NCBI GenBank assembly: GCA_900542525.1
Contig: UQNZ01000003.1
Span: 62,001 to 126,000 of the forward strand
DNA length: 64,000 bases
Direction of reading: 5' to 3'
Origin: an uncultured Eggerthella sp.
GTDB taxonomy: Bacteria; Actinomycetota; Coriobacteriia; Coriobacteriales; Eggerthellaceae
The translations under genes were made by a program, and so were the position numbers. Every line of letters begins with the position of its first letter. The stretch's first letter is position 1. The notes under the pieces were generated by a model. The model saw only the letters and a program-made list of their open reading frames with translations, was not told where the DNA came from and did not search any database. Shown here piece by piece: positions 1 to 8,676 of the stretch.

Positions 1-552
1 CCGATGAGATGTGCCATGGAACCCATATTTGCGAATGCCGTACTTCTCATAGTATTCATACGGGATCGGATACATATAGGCTTTTGCAGGCATGGTCTGG
101 AAGAAGGCGGTATCGAACACAGCCACTTGCGGAGTATCCGGCATCAGCTCTTGGCATGCTCTGATGCCGGCGACCGCTGCTTTGTTGTGGAGCGGAGCGA
201 GCTCTGCCAGCTCTTCGATCTTCGCTATGACCTCATCGTCGATGAAGGCGGAGCGATCGAAGTATTCGCCACCATGCACGACACGGTGACCGACCGAACT
301 GATCTCGTCAAGCGATGCGATGACTGGTTCGTCTCCAGAAAGAAGGGAATCTATGACGAGTTTGAGTGCTTCAGTGTGATCTTTCAGAGGCTCCTCGATC
401 AGGACCTCATTATCGTCAACACGATGCTTGCGGAAAGCATCGGGAGAACCAACACGCTCACACAAACCACGCGCAAGCACCTTATTAGAATTGAGATCGA
501 CGAGTTGATACTTGAGCGACGAAGATCCTGCATTGATAACGAGGGTTTTCAA
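1..552 (-). CDS. ackA: Acetate kinase, N-terminal part (runs off the window)
   Basis: Acetate kinase (acetyl phosphate + ADP = acetate + ATP), a cytoplasmic substrate-level phosphorylation enzyme. The first 184 codons are present; the rest lies beyond base 1. The protein opens KTLVINAGSSSLKY, the phosphate-binding signature of the acetate kinase/ASKHA family, and the window edge falls inside the second signature, YGFHGTSHR. I place the start at a TTG (552-550) because the KTLVINAGSSS motif follows directly and a strong GGAAGGAG ribosome site lies five bases upstream. Identification is firm; the TTG start is an inference from the ribosome site and motif position. It fits an acetate-producing fermenter. 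Confidence 0.93.
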   Translation of the reverse strand, partial: MKTLVINAGSSSLKYQLVDLNSNKVLARGLCERVGSPDAFRKHRVDDNEVLIEEPLKDHTEALKLVIDSLLSGDEPVIASLDEISSVGHRVVHGGEYFDRSAFIDDEVIAKIEELAELAPLHNKAAVAGIRACQELMPDTPQVAVFDTAFFQTMPAKAYMYPIPYEYYEKYGIRKYGFHGTSHR

Positions 553-692
553 CGAAACTCCTTCCGAAAGCCTTTGAACAATTATACGTTCTGACCTTGG
601 AGGGCTTCTTAACGTACGATAGCTTTATCGGTGACTGGGTGGACGGCTGCGCACGCAGCCCGAACGGAACACCCTGCACCTATCAGGCAGGA

Positions 693-941
693 TTAAGCTT
701 TGGAAAGTTCTGTGTCAGTTTGCGCATCGTCGATGTTCGTATCAAGCTCACCCATGAGCACCTCGACCTTTTGCTGCGCATCAGCAAGGCTCGATTTCAG
801 ATAACGCAAAAGCGCAACACCACGTTCGTACTTCACCAGACTCTCTTCAAGTTCAAGCGTATTGCTCTCAAGCGCCTCTACGATCGCAGAAAGCTCATTC
901 ATCGCTTCACGGAACGTGAGGGTGATCTCTTCGTTTGCCAT
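693..941 (-). CDS. xseB: Exodeoxyribonuclease VII small subunit
   Basis: Small subunit of exonuclease VII, which with XseA degrades single-stranded DNA from both ends. The 82-residue product has the usual family length and the two-helix coiled-coil pattern around FREAMNELSAIVEALES and ELEESLVKYERGVALL, followed by a short acidic tail. It lies 41 bases downstream of xseA on the same strand, the normal xseA-xseB order, so the two are almost certainly cotranscribed. Confidence 0.95.
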   Translation of the reverse strand: MANEEITLTFREAMNELSAIVEALESNTLELEESLVKYERGVALLRYLKSSLADAQQKVEVLMGELDTNIDDAQTDTELSKA

Positions 942-982
942 AATCTCTCCTTACCGGGCCAAACCTTACGAATCAAAACGGA

Positions 983-2467
983 TCAGTCAGTCTCTTCAAA
1001 TTCGATGATGACCTCTTCATGCGTAGCGGAAACCGCGCAATCGATAACGCCATCCGACACTTGGATCGACAGCCTATCATTCGGCTTAACGTTCTCGATG
1101 CTCTTCACCAACGCGCCTGAATCATCCTTCGTGATCGACCAGCCACGCGCCAGCGCACCAAGCGGCGAAAGATCGTTCAGGCGAGCGCTCGCGAGGGCTG
1201 CTTGGGTAAAGAAGCACTCGAGCACGGTCTTGCCCGTATTCGCCATAGCAAGATCGTAGAGCGACAGATCGTGGTTACGTGCAGTGAACTGAGCATCAAG
1301 GCTTGTAGCAAAGGTGCTCGCTAGATGATCGAGCGATTGTTGCTGCGAGGCGATCATATGAGGAAGCGCGCTCGTAAGACGCAACCCCACACCTTCAAGC
1401 TTCGCCTTATCCGCTTCTCCAAAGCGCGCTAAAGCACCTTCCAAACGCGCCTGTGTGTGATCGAGCCACTGAAGATCGTTCGCATAGAGATAATGTACAT
1501 CTCGAAAGAGCGGACGGTTCTCAAAAGCATTCACATAGTTGATCGAGCGCTCGATGCGATGCAAGAAGACCTGGCTCATGCGCGCGCCGAACGAATCGAG
1601 CGCTTCCAAGAGCTCAAAGCGACTCGGGCTGACTGCTTCAGCTGCCGCTGTTGGTGTCGAAGCACGCACGTCGGCGACCATGTCAGCGATCGAGGTGTCG
1701 GGCTCGTGCCCAATGCCCGTGATGATCGGCACGGGGCTTTGCGCAATGTAGCGAGCGAGTGCCTCATCGTTGAACGGCATGAGATCTTCGAAGGACCCTC
1801 CACCACGCACGAGGAGCACTTCTTCAGCCCCCGCACGAATGACCGTCTCGAGTCCCGAGATCAGATCGGCAACAGCTTGCTTGCCTTCTACGGGAACACC
1901 AGCGAAAAGGATCTTCACCATCGGATAGCGACGGCGCAGGGTGCGTAGAACATCGTGAACAGCAGCTCCGCGCGGTGAGGTAACCAGGCCGATCGCAGAA
2001 GGGTACGGGACTACGCTTCGCTTACGCGCAGGATCCATCAGGCCTTCGTTCTTCAGCATGAGCGCACGTTTTGCAACTTGCGCACGCAGATCGCCTTCAC
2101 CGGCAAGTTTGAGCGAAGACACATCGAAATTCATACGCCCCTTCGGCGTGAATATCGTGAACTTGCCCACCACTTCAACACGCGCGCCTAAGCGAAGTGG
2201 AACCCCGGCGCTCTTGTAGCGATTCATCCACATAAGACACGGCAATGCCGAGTTCTCATCTTTGATCGTGAAGTAAACCGCCTTGTAGCCAGGCTTTTGA
2301 TTGAGTTCGCTCACCTCGCCCACGATATGGAAGGTGTTTTCGGAGATGATCGATTTAGCGATATTGAGCGCTGCTGAAACACTGAGCGCCTTATGTTCGT
2401 TAACAGGACGCTCTTCGGTTGGCACGCTCGATGTATGATCGAAGCGATCGTTCGACGAAAAGGTCAT
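983..2467 (-). CDS. xseA: Exodeoxyribonuclease VII large subunit
   Basis: Catalytic large subunit of exonuclease VII. The 494-residue product has an N-terminal OB-fold (about residues 28-125, with FHIVGEVSELN and YFTIKDENSALPC), then the catalytic domain with PRGAAVHDVL, RGGGSFEDLMPFNDE and GIGHEPDTSIAD, then the long coiled-coil region. It is slightly longer than the E. coli protein because of about 25 extra N-terminal residues. The start is 9 bases after the stop of the upstream protease gene and 41 bases before xseB, so this looks like a three-gene transcript. Confidence 0.96.
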   Translation of the reverse strand: MTFSSNDRFDHTSSVPTEERPVNEHKALSVSAALNIAKSIISENTFHIVGEVSELNQKPGYKAVYFTIKDENSALPCLMWMNRYKSAGVPLRLGARVEVVGKFTIFTPKGRMNFDVSSLKLAGEGDLRAQVAKRALMLKNEGLMDPARKRSVVPYPSAIGLVTSPRGAAVHDVLRTLRRRYPMVKILFAGVPVEGKQAVADLISGLETVIRAGAEEVLLVRGGGSFEDLMPFNDEALARYIAQSPVPIITGIGHEPDTSIADMVADVRASTPTAAAEAVSPSRFELLEALDSFGARMSQVFLHRIERSINYVNAFENRPLFRDVHYLYANDLQWLDHTQARLEGALARFGEADKAKLEGVGLRLTSALPHMIASQQQSLDHLASTFATSLDAQFTARNHDLSLYDLAMANTGKTVLECFFTQAALASARLNDLSPLGALARGWSITKDDSGALVKSIENVKPNDRLSIQVSDGVIDCAVSATHEEVIIEFEETD

Positions 2468-2476
2468 TGCAAATGC

Positions 2477-3142
2477 CTAGTTATCTCGCGCGGAAAGCAA
2501 ATAGAGCAACTGCAGGATGGAAATGAGCGCCGCTGCCAAATAGGTGAAAGCACAAGCGCGCAATACGCTGGCTGCACCCGCTTGTTCGCCACCCGGAATA
2601 CCGGTCGATTGCATATAGGCGAGCGCACGGCGGCTTGCATCGAATTCTACGGGCAACGTAACGATCTGGAAAAGGACCGCGACCGCATAGAGCGCGATCG
2701 CAACATCAACGAGACCGATCACGTTCAGGATAATGCCAGCGAGCAGGATGAAGATCCAGGTGTTCGAGGCGAGATTCACCACAGGCACGAGCGCAGAGCG
2801 CACCTTCATAGGCGTGTAGTCTTGTGCGAACTGGCACGCATGCCCCACCTCATGACAAGCAGTTGCGGTTGCTGTGATCGAACGACCGTTGTACGAATCG
2901 GGTCCGAGTGTGATCGAGTTATCCTTCGGATTGAAGAAGTCTTGTCCTTCTCTTCCCATGCGCACTTCAACGCCCTGGATGCCGTAGTAGTTGAGCATGC
3001 CAACGGCAACATCACGGCCAGTCATTTGACTGGTGTTAGGCACATGAGAGTACTTATTGAGTTGATGATTCACATACCCTTGCGCGCCGAAACCGATCGC
3101 AAAGGTAACGAGTATGAGCAAAAGATAGGTCACGTGGATCAT
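2477..3142 (-). CDS. YugP-type membrane zinc metallopeptidase
   Basis: Integral membrane neutral zinc metallopeptidase of the YugP family (221 residues, near the family norm). The N-terminus is one hydrophobic helix (about 3-22). The zinc-binding HEVGH lies at residues 97-101 inside ATATACHEVGHACQ, and the likely third ligand is the glutamate in LPVEFDAS (about 166). Three more hydrophobic segments follow at about 127-145, 147-163 and 198-216. The physiological substrate of the family is not known to me. It is the first gene of a probable unit with xseA and xseB, which may be only co-localisation. Confidence 0.88.
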   Translation of the reverse strand: MIHVTYLLLILVTFAIGFGAQGYVNHQLNKYSHVPNTSQMTGRDVAVGMLNYYGIQGVEVRMGREGQDFFNPKDNSITLGPDSYNGRSITATATACHEVGHACQFAQDYTPMKVRSALVPVVNLASNTWIFILLAGIILNVIGLVDVAIALYAVAVLFQIVTLPVEFDASRRALAYMQSTGIPGGEQAGAASVLRACAFTYLAAALISILQLLYLLSARDN

Positions 3143-3246
3143 TCCTTATACCGATTGAGTGGCCACAACAGAGCCGTGCCTCGTTGCAAGAACAGCACGA
3201 TTCTTTTCTTGCATAGTACTTTATCGCGAGAGTGAAGCACAAAGCG

Positions 3247-4401
3247 TTATGAGCGTGTAATCTCCAGATTTCCCTCAGCAATACAAAGCGTGCACTTTCC
3301 TTCCATGAAAGCAGCGAGCTCTTCGCCGAGCATATGTCTACGCCAACCTTTCATGAGCTCGCATTCATCCCAATGACCGCGTGCGAGTGCCACTAGTTCA
3401 CTGTGGGGCGCGAGCGTCTGAGGAGCGATATCGTTCTCACGAGCGATCTTGCGCGCTATTCCAGAGAGCACATCGACGATCGCATCGACATTCTGCTCAC
3501 TCTTCGACTTCTTCTGAATATGCGGCAGCTCATCTTCAGGGCAGTTCAGACCCTTCTTGATGCATTCGAGCACCTTGCGCGCCTGGTTCGTGCGCAGCGA
3601 TTCGCGCATTCCACGCACCATATAAAGCTCATCGAGCGTCGTAGCTTCCCTACGACATGCTTCAACGATCTGCTCATCGGAAAGAATCCATTTACGAGGG
3701 ATGTTACGACTCTGAGCTTCGAGTTCACGCCATGCAGCCACTTCACGCGCGGCAGCAAGCTGATGATTCTTGAGCTGATTAACGCGCTTGAGTTTGAGGA
3801 AGCGCGTATAAGGATCGCTTATATAGCGACTGGGCTCACTCAGCTCCTCAAACGATTCAGTGAGCCATGCAAGGCGATCCTTGCTCTTGAGCGCCTCGAC
3901 CATCTTCTCGTAGATCTCAGGCAGATAGAGCACATCTTCAGCCGCGTAGCGAATCTGAGACGGAGAAAGCGGTCGGTGCGACCAGTCAGTGAACGAATCC
4001 TTCTTCGCAAGCTCAACATCGCAGTACTGGGAGACCAATAGCGCATACGAAGGCTGCTGATTCTTGCCGAGCAGCGTTGCTGCGATCTGCGTATCGAACA
4101 CCGGAGCAGGTAGTACGCCCGTCTCGCGCAAGAGTATCTCCATGTCTTGGCTGCACGCATGGAAAATCTTCAAGATGCTCGGATTCGTGAAGGGCCGCGC
4201 CAGCGGTTTCAAGCTCTTGAGTGCAAGCGGGTCGATGATCGCGATCATACCTTCGATGCCGATCTGCACCAAACAGGTCTTCGGATAGTAGGTTTTCTCG
4301 CGAAGGAATTCGGTATCGATCGCCATATAGGGGCTCGCCTCACAAGCTTCGACGAAAGCCTGGAACGCGGATTTGGTGTCTATGAGTTGCTTCGTTGTCA
4401 T
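3247..4401 (-). CDS. rnd: Ribonuclease D
   Basis: 3'-5' exoribonuclease of the DEDDy class, involved in tRNA 3' maturation and RNA turnover. The 384-residue protein has AIDTEFLREKTYYP (catalytic D29, E31), the second acidic motif HACSQDMEILL, and the third motif RYAAEDVLYLPEIYEKM with the conserved Asp and Tyr. One or two HRDC-type helical domains follow (about 215-380), as in full-length RNase D. No good Shine-Dalgarno precedes the ATG: the bases there read TTTATATAAACG. It is divergent from the lipid kinase gene at 4487, and the two share a compact promoter region. Confidence 0.94.
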   Translation of the reverse strand: MTTKQLIDTKSAFQAFVEACEASPYMAIDTEFLREKTYYPKTCLVQIGIEGMIAIIDPLALKSLKPLARPFTNPSILKIFHACSQDMEILLRETGVLPAPVFDTQIAATLLGKNQQPSYALLVSQYCDVELAKKDSFTDWSHRPLSPSQIRYAAEDVLYLPEIYEKMVEALKSKDRLAWLTESFEELSEPSRYISDPYTRFLKLKRVNQLKNHQLAAAREVAAWRELEAQSRNIPRKWILSDEQIVEACRREATTLDELYMVRGMRESLRTNQARKVLECIKKGLNCPEDELPHIQKKSKSEQNVDAIVDVLSGIARKIARENDIAPQTLAPHSELVALARGHWDECELMKGWRRHMLGEELAAFMEGKCTLCIAEGNLEITRS

Positions 4402-4439
4402 CGTTTATATAAACCAGTTCTCGATCAGGACATCGAACT

Positions 4440-4447
4440 ACTATAAT
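4440..4447. promoter_or_regulatory. Overlapping divergent -10 elements between rnd and the lipid kinase
   Basis: On the plus strand TATAAT occupies 4442-4447. On the minus strand TATAGT occupies 4445-4440. The two hexamers overlap, so RNA polymerase bound in one direction would exclude the other. No clear -35 box is visible on either side. A plus-strand start about 7 bases downstream gives a leader of about 33 bases to the GTG at 4487, which favours that codon over the ATG at 4463. Confidence 0.4.
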
Positions 4448-4486
4448 GCATTAGTGAGCATCATGAAGGAGCGCGAAGGGGCGACG

Positions 4487-5419
4487 GTGAAAGTTCTTGT
4501 AATTCATAACATCGGCTCAGGCCATGGAGCCGGAGCGATCTACGACTTCATCCGTTCCTATGCCGAAGATGGCGATACGATCACGCTGCGCATCTTCAAT
4601 GGACACACCCCTTTTGCGACCCTGCTCGAAGATGCACGCGATTACGACTTCGTGGTCGCAAGCGGCGGAGATGGCACGATCGCTGCAGTCACCTACGAGT
4701 TGCGCTATTCAGATATTCCCATTCTCCCCTTCCCTTCAGGAACCGCAAATTTGCTCGCTATGAATCTTTCTTCACCTAATGAACCTCATGCGCTCTGCAA
4801 AGTAGCAGACCAAGGGCAGACGATGTACTTCGATTTGGGCGAGATCGAAACCCCTGAAGCTTCGATCGGTTTCACGATCATGGCAGGTTGTGGTTATGAC
4901 GAGATCATCATGCGTCTCGCCGCACAGCATAAACAGGTACTCGGTCCGATTGCCTATTTCCATGCAGCCTTCACCAACCCCACTCCCCCGCATTCACAGT
5001 TCGTGCTCAATATCGATGGGAAGCGTATCGAAAGCAGCGGCATCGCTGTCGTGTTCACTAATTTTTCGCGCATTCAATTCGATCTGATGGTCTCGGACAT
5101 GAACTTACCACAAGACGGATTGATCGACGTGGTTATCATCAAAACGAAGACCGCGCTCGAATTGCTGCCTACGCTGGTTGCAAAGGCAGTGGATCATAGT
5201 GGCAATCTTGCCAAGAAGATCGGCAGCTTAGAGGTGTATCGCGGGCGTGAAATCACGATCGAAGCAACACCTGAGATGTATATGGAATACGATGGTGAAC
5301 CAACACGCCTTCACACACCTTTTACGGTGCGTTGCCTGCCGAAGGCGGCACGTTACATCGTTTCTGATGATTGCATTCGCTACTTTGAAGAGCTCAAAAC
5401 AGCTGAACGACCTGCTTAA
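4487..5419 (+). CDS. Diacylglycerol kinase/YegS-family lipid kinase (first copy)
   Basis: Soluble lipid kinase of the diacylglycerol kinase catalytic (DAGK_cat) family, expected to phosphorylate a lipid such as diacylglycerol using ATP. VKVLVIHNIGSGHG opens the fold, VVASGGDGTIAAV is the nucleotide-binding GGDGT motif, and LPFPSGTANLLA is the second conserved loop. The C-terminal beta domain ends near YDGEPTRLHTPF. I prefer the GTG at 4487 (310 residues), preceded by AAGGGG at five bases spacing and followed at once by the conserved strand. ATG codons at 4463 and 4373 are alternatives with poorer context. A second family member lies at 26505. The true substrate cannot be read from sequence. 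Confidence 0.85.
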   Translation: MKVLVIHNIGSGHGAGAIYDFIRSYAEDGDTITLRIFNGHTPFATLLEDARDYDFVVASGGDGTIAAVTYELRYSDIPILPFPSGTANLLAMNLSSPNEPHALCKVADQGQTMYFDLGEIETPEASIGFTIMAGCGYDEIIMRLAAQHKQVLGPIAYFHAAFTNPTPPHSQFVLNIDGKRIESSGIAVVFTNFSRIQFDLMVSDMNLPQDGLIDVVIIKTKTALELLPTLVAKAVDHSGNLAKKIGSLEVYRGREITIEATPEMYMEYDGEPTRLHTPFTVRCLPKAARYIVSDDCIRYFEELKTAERPA

Positions 5420-6252
5420 AGCTGATCTTTTGTTGAATTGATCTCGCGATTCTTGCGAGCGACCCACATCTGATAGTTTTTCTTGTACTTCATCTGAATG
5501 AGCTCAAGAATAATCGAGAATACCATGGCGAAGTACACCATGAGCTTTTCAAGGTGCATGTCAAGGATCTCGATTCCCGAATTGATGCCCAGGCCATCGA
5601 GCGTGAGTAGAATACCGATCATCACGATGAATACGAGCGCAAGGATCTTTATCTCGGTATGTTGATTGATGAAGCTCGAGATCGCATCGATGAAGACCAT
5701 CATGAGCACGACCGCGATGATAACTGCCAAGATCATGATGATAAGATGCTGAGCAAGACCGACCGCCGTGATGACTGAATCGATCGAGAACACTAGGTCC
5801 ATGACCATGATCGTGATGACCGCTTGAGGCAATGCGATCGTGCTTCTGTGCACTTCAGGTTCGTGCTGCTCTTTTTCTTCGGTCAAGTTGAGCACGCTTC
5901 TTATCTCATCGATCCCTTTGTAGATCAGATAGATTCCGCCAGCCAACAGCACAAGATCGCGCACGGAAAAGCCCATTGGTTCGCCGTGAATCTCTATGAA
6001 CGGGATCGAGAAGAGCGGTGTGGTCATGTGCACGAGAAACGATGCAAAGCATAAGAAAAGGATGCGCATGAAAAGCGCACCCAAAAGGCCGATCTTACGA
6101 CCAAGATGCTGCTTTTCTGCAGGGAGCCGATCAGTGGTGATAGCGATGAAGACAAGGTTATCGACCCCTAACACGATCTCCAGGAACAGAAGCGTGATAA
6201 GACTGATCCATGCCTCTGGTGTGGTGAAGATCGAAAGGTCGAACATGGGCAT
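5416..6252 (-). CDS. TerC-family integral membrane protein
   Basis: Multi-pass membrane protein of the TerC family, linked in other bacteria to tellurite resistance or metal (often Mn2+) export. It is about 278 residues with seven or so hydrophobic helices. The conserved intramembrane acidic motifs LEIVLGVDNLVFIAI near the N-terminus and VMDLVFSIDSVITAVGL in the middle are both present. I chose the ATG at 6252 because AAAGGA lies at proper distance; the upstream in-frame ATG at 6261 overlaps that ribosome site. Its stop overlaps the end of the convergent lipid kinase by four bases. Confidence 0.9.
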   Translation of the reverse strand: MPMFDLSIFTTPEAWISLITLLFLEIVLGVDNLVFIAITTDRLPAEKQHLGRKIGLLGALFMRILFLCFASFLVHMTTPLFSIPFIEIHGEPMGFSVRDLVLLAGGIYLIYKGIDEIRSVLNLTEEKEQHEPEVHRSTIALPQAVITIMVMDLVFSIDSVITAVGLAQHLIIMILAVIIAVVLMMVFIDAISSFINQHTEIKILALVFIVMIGILLTLDGLGINSGIEILDMHLEKLMVYFAMVFSIILELIQMKYKKNYQMWVARKNREINSTKDQL

Positions 6253-6300
6253 AAATGCCATCCTTTACAAAAAAGACCGCTGAGCGGTCTTGAACTTGTA

Positions 6301-6374
6301 TGGAGGCGACGCCCGGATTCGAACCGGGGGTAAAGGCTTTGCAGGCCTCTGCCTTACCACTTGGCCACGTCGCC
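6301..6374 (-). tRNA. tRNA-Cys (GCA)
   Basis: A 74-base cloverleaf with encoded CCA. The acceptor strands GGCGAC and GTCGCC pair, the T loop GGTTCGAATCC is canonical, and the anticodon in CTGCAAA is GCA. It is the last of a three-tRNA array (Val, Gly, Cys in transcription order). Confidence 0.97.
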
Positions 6375-6416
6375 ATAAAAGCCGTTACGAACAATTCGAA
6401 CGACTGAAAGGTGCAC

Positions 6417-6492
6417 TGGAGCGGACGACGGGGTTCGAACCCGCGACCCTCACCTTGGCAAGGTGATGCTCTACCAACTGAGCCACGTCCGC
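6417..6492 (-). tRNA. tRNA-Gly (GCC)
   Basis: A 76-base cloverleaf with encoded CCA. The acceptor GCGGACG pairs with CGTCCGC, the T arm contains GGTTCGAACC, and the anticodon loop TTGCCAA gives GCC. It is the middle member of the array. Confidence 0.97.
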
Positions 6493-6508
6493 ATGTTCTC
6501 TGTTTAAA

Positions 6509-6583
6509 TGGTGGGCGATACTGGGATCGAACCAGTGGCCCCCACCGTGTCGAGGTGATGCTCTCCCGCTGAGCTAATCGCCC
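6509..6583 (-). tRNA. tRNA-Val (GAC)
   Basis: A 75-base cloverleaf with encoded CCA. The acceptor GGGCGAT pairs with ATCGCCC, the T arm contains GGTTCGATCC, and the anticodon loop TCGACAC gives GAC. It is the first tRNA of the array in transcription order. Confidence 0.96.
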
Positions 6584-6651
6584 ACTTAAACAGAATGCCT
6601 TTCAGCGGTTGATTAGTATACCTGAATCACGAAGGCCGTCAAGCCCTCTGG

Positions 6652-7413
6652 TTAAAAATATCCATAATAGGGCGTTTGTACAACAGCGGAATGCGCCCAT
6701 TTGATGAGCGTGATGAAGTCGAATACCGGCAATTCAGTCGCAGCTTGGATAGCGCAGGCGTACGGCGGCAGATCGCTGCATTCAAGCAAGATAGCACCGA
6801 TCTCGGGATGCTGTTCAACCAGGTTATGGGCGGCTTTTTCGAGATCTTCGGTAAGCCATTTGTTATCGAGCGTCTCTTCACCCCAGCGGATAGGCGCGAA
6901 GCTCTCCATCGAGCCCACATCTTGAATGACAAGATCATCCAACTGCGACCCAACCCCGCTCAATATCTCATCATCGATATTGTCTGCGCTCGCCGCGAAC
7001 ACCGCGATCTTCTGCTCTTGCTTCAAACCAAGCTTGATGAGCGGAAGCTGGCAGAGGCTCGAAAGGAAAACAGGAACATTCACCGCATCAGCAACCTGTT
7101 TTTGGAAGTGTGCGAAATAGCCGCATGCCCCCACGATCGCACGCACGCCTTCGGCCTCCAGTTCCTTGGCGGCCTCAACAACGATCATCTCAAGCTCAGG
7201 AGCTCCTTCGAAGAGCAATTCGATATCGAATTCGACCTTCTTATAGAGCACTGGAAAATCGAACGTGGTCGCGTTCACCACATTTCCTGGGAGCTTCGGA
7301 TACTTCAGGTCGACAGCGATCACTCCGATCGCATGACCTGAAGTAAAGTGAGCGGGAACCGAGAAGGTTCCCGCAAGGTCTTGAGAGTTTACGATCGAAC
7401 GTTGCCACGTCAT
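6652..7413 (-). CDS. Aspartate/glutamate racemase-family protein
   Basis: Member of the Asp/Glu/hydantoin racemase superfamily (253 residues). The two catalytic cysteines of the cofactor-independent racemase fold are visible in VGACGYFAHF and LLECSDLPPYA. It lies 33 bases downstream of an opine dehydrogenase-like gene and is probably cotranscribed, which suggests both act on the same amino-acid-derived substrate. Family members include aspartate, glutamate and hydantoin racemases and decarboxylases, so the reaction cannot be fixed from sequence. Confidence 0.8.
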   Translation of the reverse strand: MTWQRSIVNSQDLAGTFSVPAHFTSGHAIGVIAVDLKYPKLPGNVVNATTFDFPVLYKKVEFDIELLFEGAPELEMIVVEAAKELEAEGVRAIVGACGYFAHFQKQVADAVNVPVFLSSLCQLPLIKLGLKQEQKIAVFAASADNIDDEILSGVGSQLDDLVIQDVGSMESFAPIRWGEETLDNKWLTEDLEKAAHNLVEQHPEIGAILLECSDLPPYACAIQAATELPVFDFITLIKWAHSAVVQTPYYGYF

Positions 7414-7446
7414 ACTATGACTCCTAACGTAAGTTGAAATGCGTTG

Positions 7447-8676
7447 TTATTCGGTATAGACACCATCATTCAAATATGTGAGCAGCGCTTCTTTGTCCAT
7501 ATGACCGATGCCCAAGTCTTCGAGCGTAAGACCACTTTCGAAATAATTGGTCTTGTTCATAACGCCACCGAGCACGATCATCGAGTCGATGATCGGCGTT
7601 GGAACACCGAACTTCTTACCCAGTTCGTGATAGACATGGCAACCGACAGGCACATCTTCCGTTACGTAGCGATTCTGGATCGTGAACGGACCGGTGCCAT
7701 AGCCTACTTCCCATTCCTCGTCGAACGGAACATCGCAGCCTTCACCCATGTATTCCTGACCCAGCACGCTCGTCCGCTGATAAAAGACCTCTTTATCGAA
7801 AGGCTGGATGCCAACACCGATCGCATTAGCAAGTGCGATCTCTTCGTTATAGAACTGATACTGGACCTCAGAGATAGAAGGACAGAAGCTGTGGCTATAG
7901 ATGCTGTAGTCGTGCTTGTTCATATGAAGCACCGTGTTGAAGTTTTCCATCGTGGAAACACCCAAAAGCGTGCCAGGGACATGGATAACTGGATTCACGT
8001 TCGAAAAACCAATATCGAGCACAGTCTCGCCGCTTACTGCACCATCACCCTGGGTTATAGCGTCGAAGCAACCGAGTGCCTTAGAGCTTTCAAGGAAGTC
8101 TTCCTGATCGGTCATCGGCAAGGCTGCACCACGTAAAGTGATCGCACGATAGACCAAGCTCACATGCGCGTTCATGATGCCGCCTTCGGTATCGACGCGT
8201 GTGCCATAAGGAGCACTCGACCAACCGCCTACGATGACCTTCTTCGTGCAGCCTGCCTCGCGCATCATCTTGCGCAGTTTCAGCGTGCCGTAGTTGTCCG
8301 GAATGATGTGGATGATCTGACCATCCTCAAGACACGGAATGAGCGCGCTGAAGAACACCTCGTGAGCAATAGAAGGGATACCAACGATGATGAGCTTTGC
8401 GCCCTTCACTGCTTCAGCAACTGAATTGGTGACCTTCGCGAATTCTGCGCGACCATAACGAGCGAACCCGTATTTCGTCTGCGTACCAGGAAGTTTCTGA
8501 CCGATAGTGATGCCAGTCCGCTCGACCGTACCAAGGCTTGATTCGAAGAATGGATCAAGGTCGCAGATGCGAACTTCTTGCCCTGCAAGCGCGCAATCTG
8601 CACCACAAGTCTTACCAACTGCACCGCCGCCAAGGACAGCTATGGGTGCGCTTCGTAATTCTTCTACATCGATCAT
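7447..8676 (-). CDS. NAD/NADP octopine/nopaline (opine) dehydrogenase-family protein
   Basis: Oxidoreductase of the octopine/nopaline dehydrogenase family (409 residues). The N-terminal Rossmann fold carries AVLGGGAVGKTCGAD (about residues 12-26) with an acidic residue after the second strand (ICDLDPF). The C-terminal helical domain holds NPVIHVPGTLLG, whose histidine matches the family's catalytic His. Relatives reductively condense an amino acid with a 2-oxo acid, or oxidise the resulting opine. The start has AAAGG seven bases upstream. It shares a transcript with the racemase-like gene and is divergent from a MetQ-type binding protein. An opine catabolic role is inferred; biosynthesis is equally possible. 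Confidence 0.82.
   Translation of the reverse strand: MIDVEELRSAPIAVLGGGAVGKTCGADCALAGQEVRICDLDPFFESSLGTVERTGITIGQKLPGTQTKYGFARYGRAEFAKVTNSVAEAVKGAKLIIVGIPSIAHEVFFSALIPCLEDGQIIHIIPDNYGTLKLRKMMREAGCTKKVIVGGWSSAPYGTRVDTEGGIMNAHVSLVYRAITLRGAALPMTDQEDFLESSKALGCFDAITQGDGAVSGETVLDIGFSNVNPVIHVPGTLLGVSTMENFNTVLHMNKHDYSIYSHSFCPSISEVQYQFYNEEIALANAIGVGIQPFDKEVFYQRTSVLGQEYMGEGCDVPFDEEWEVGYGTGPFTIQNRYVTEDVPVGCHVYHELGKKFGVPTPIIDSMIVLGGVMNKTNYFESGLTLEDLGIGHMDKEALLTYLNDGVYTE

Noticed and set aside
4..594. Long open frame on the plus strand across the start of the window
   Set aside because: It is the antisense of ackA, whose conserved motifs are on the minus strand.
644..661. GGCTGC/GCAGCC hairpin between xseB and ackA
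   Set aside because: A good six-base-pair stem, but no T-run follows on the minus strand, so it was not called a terminator.
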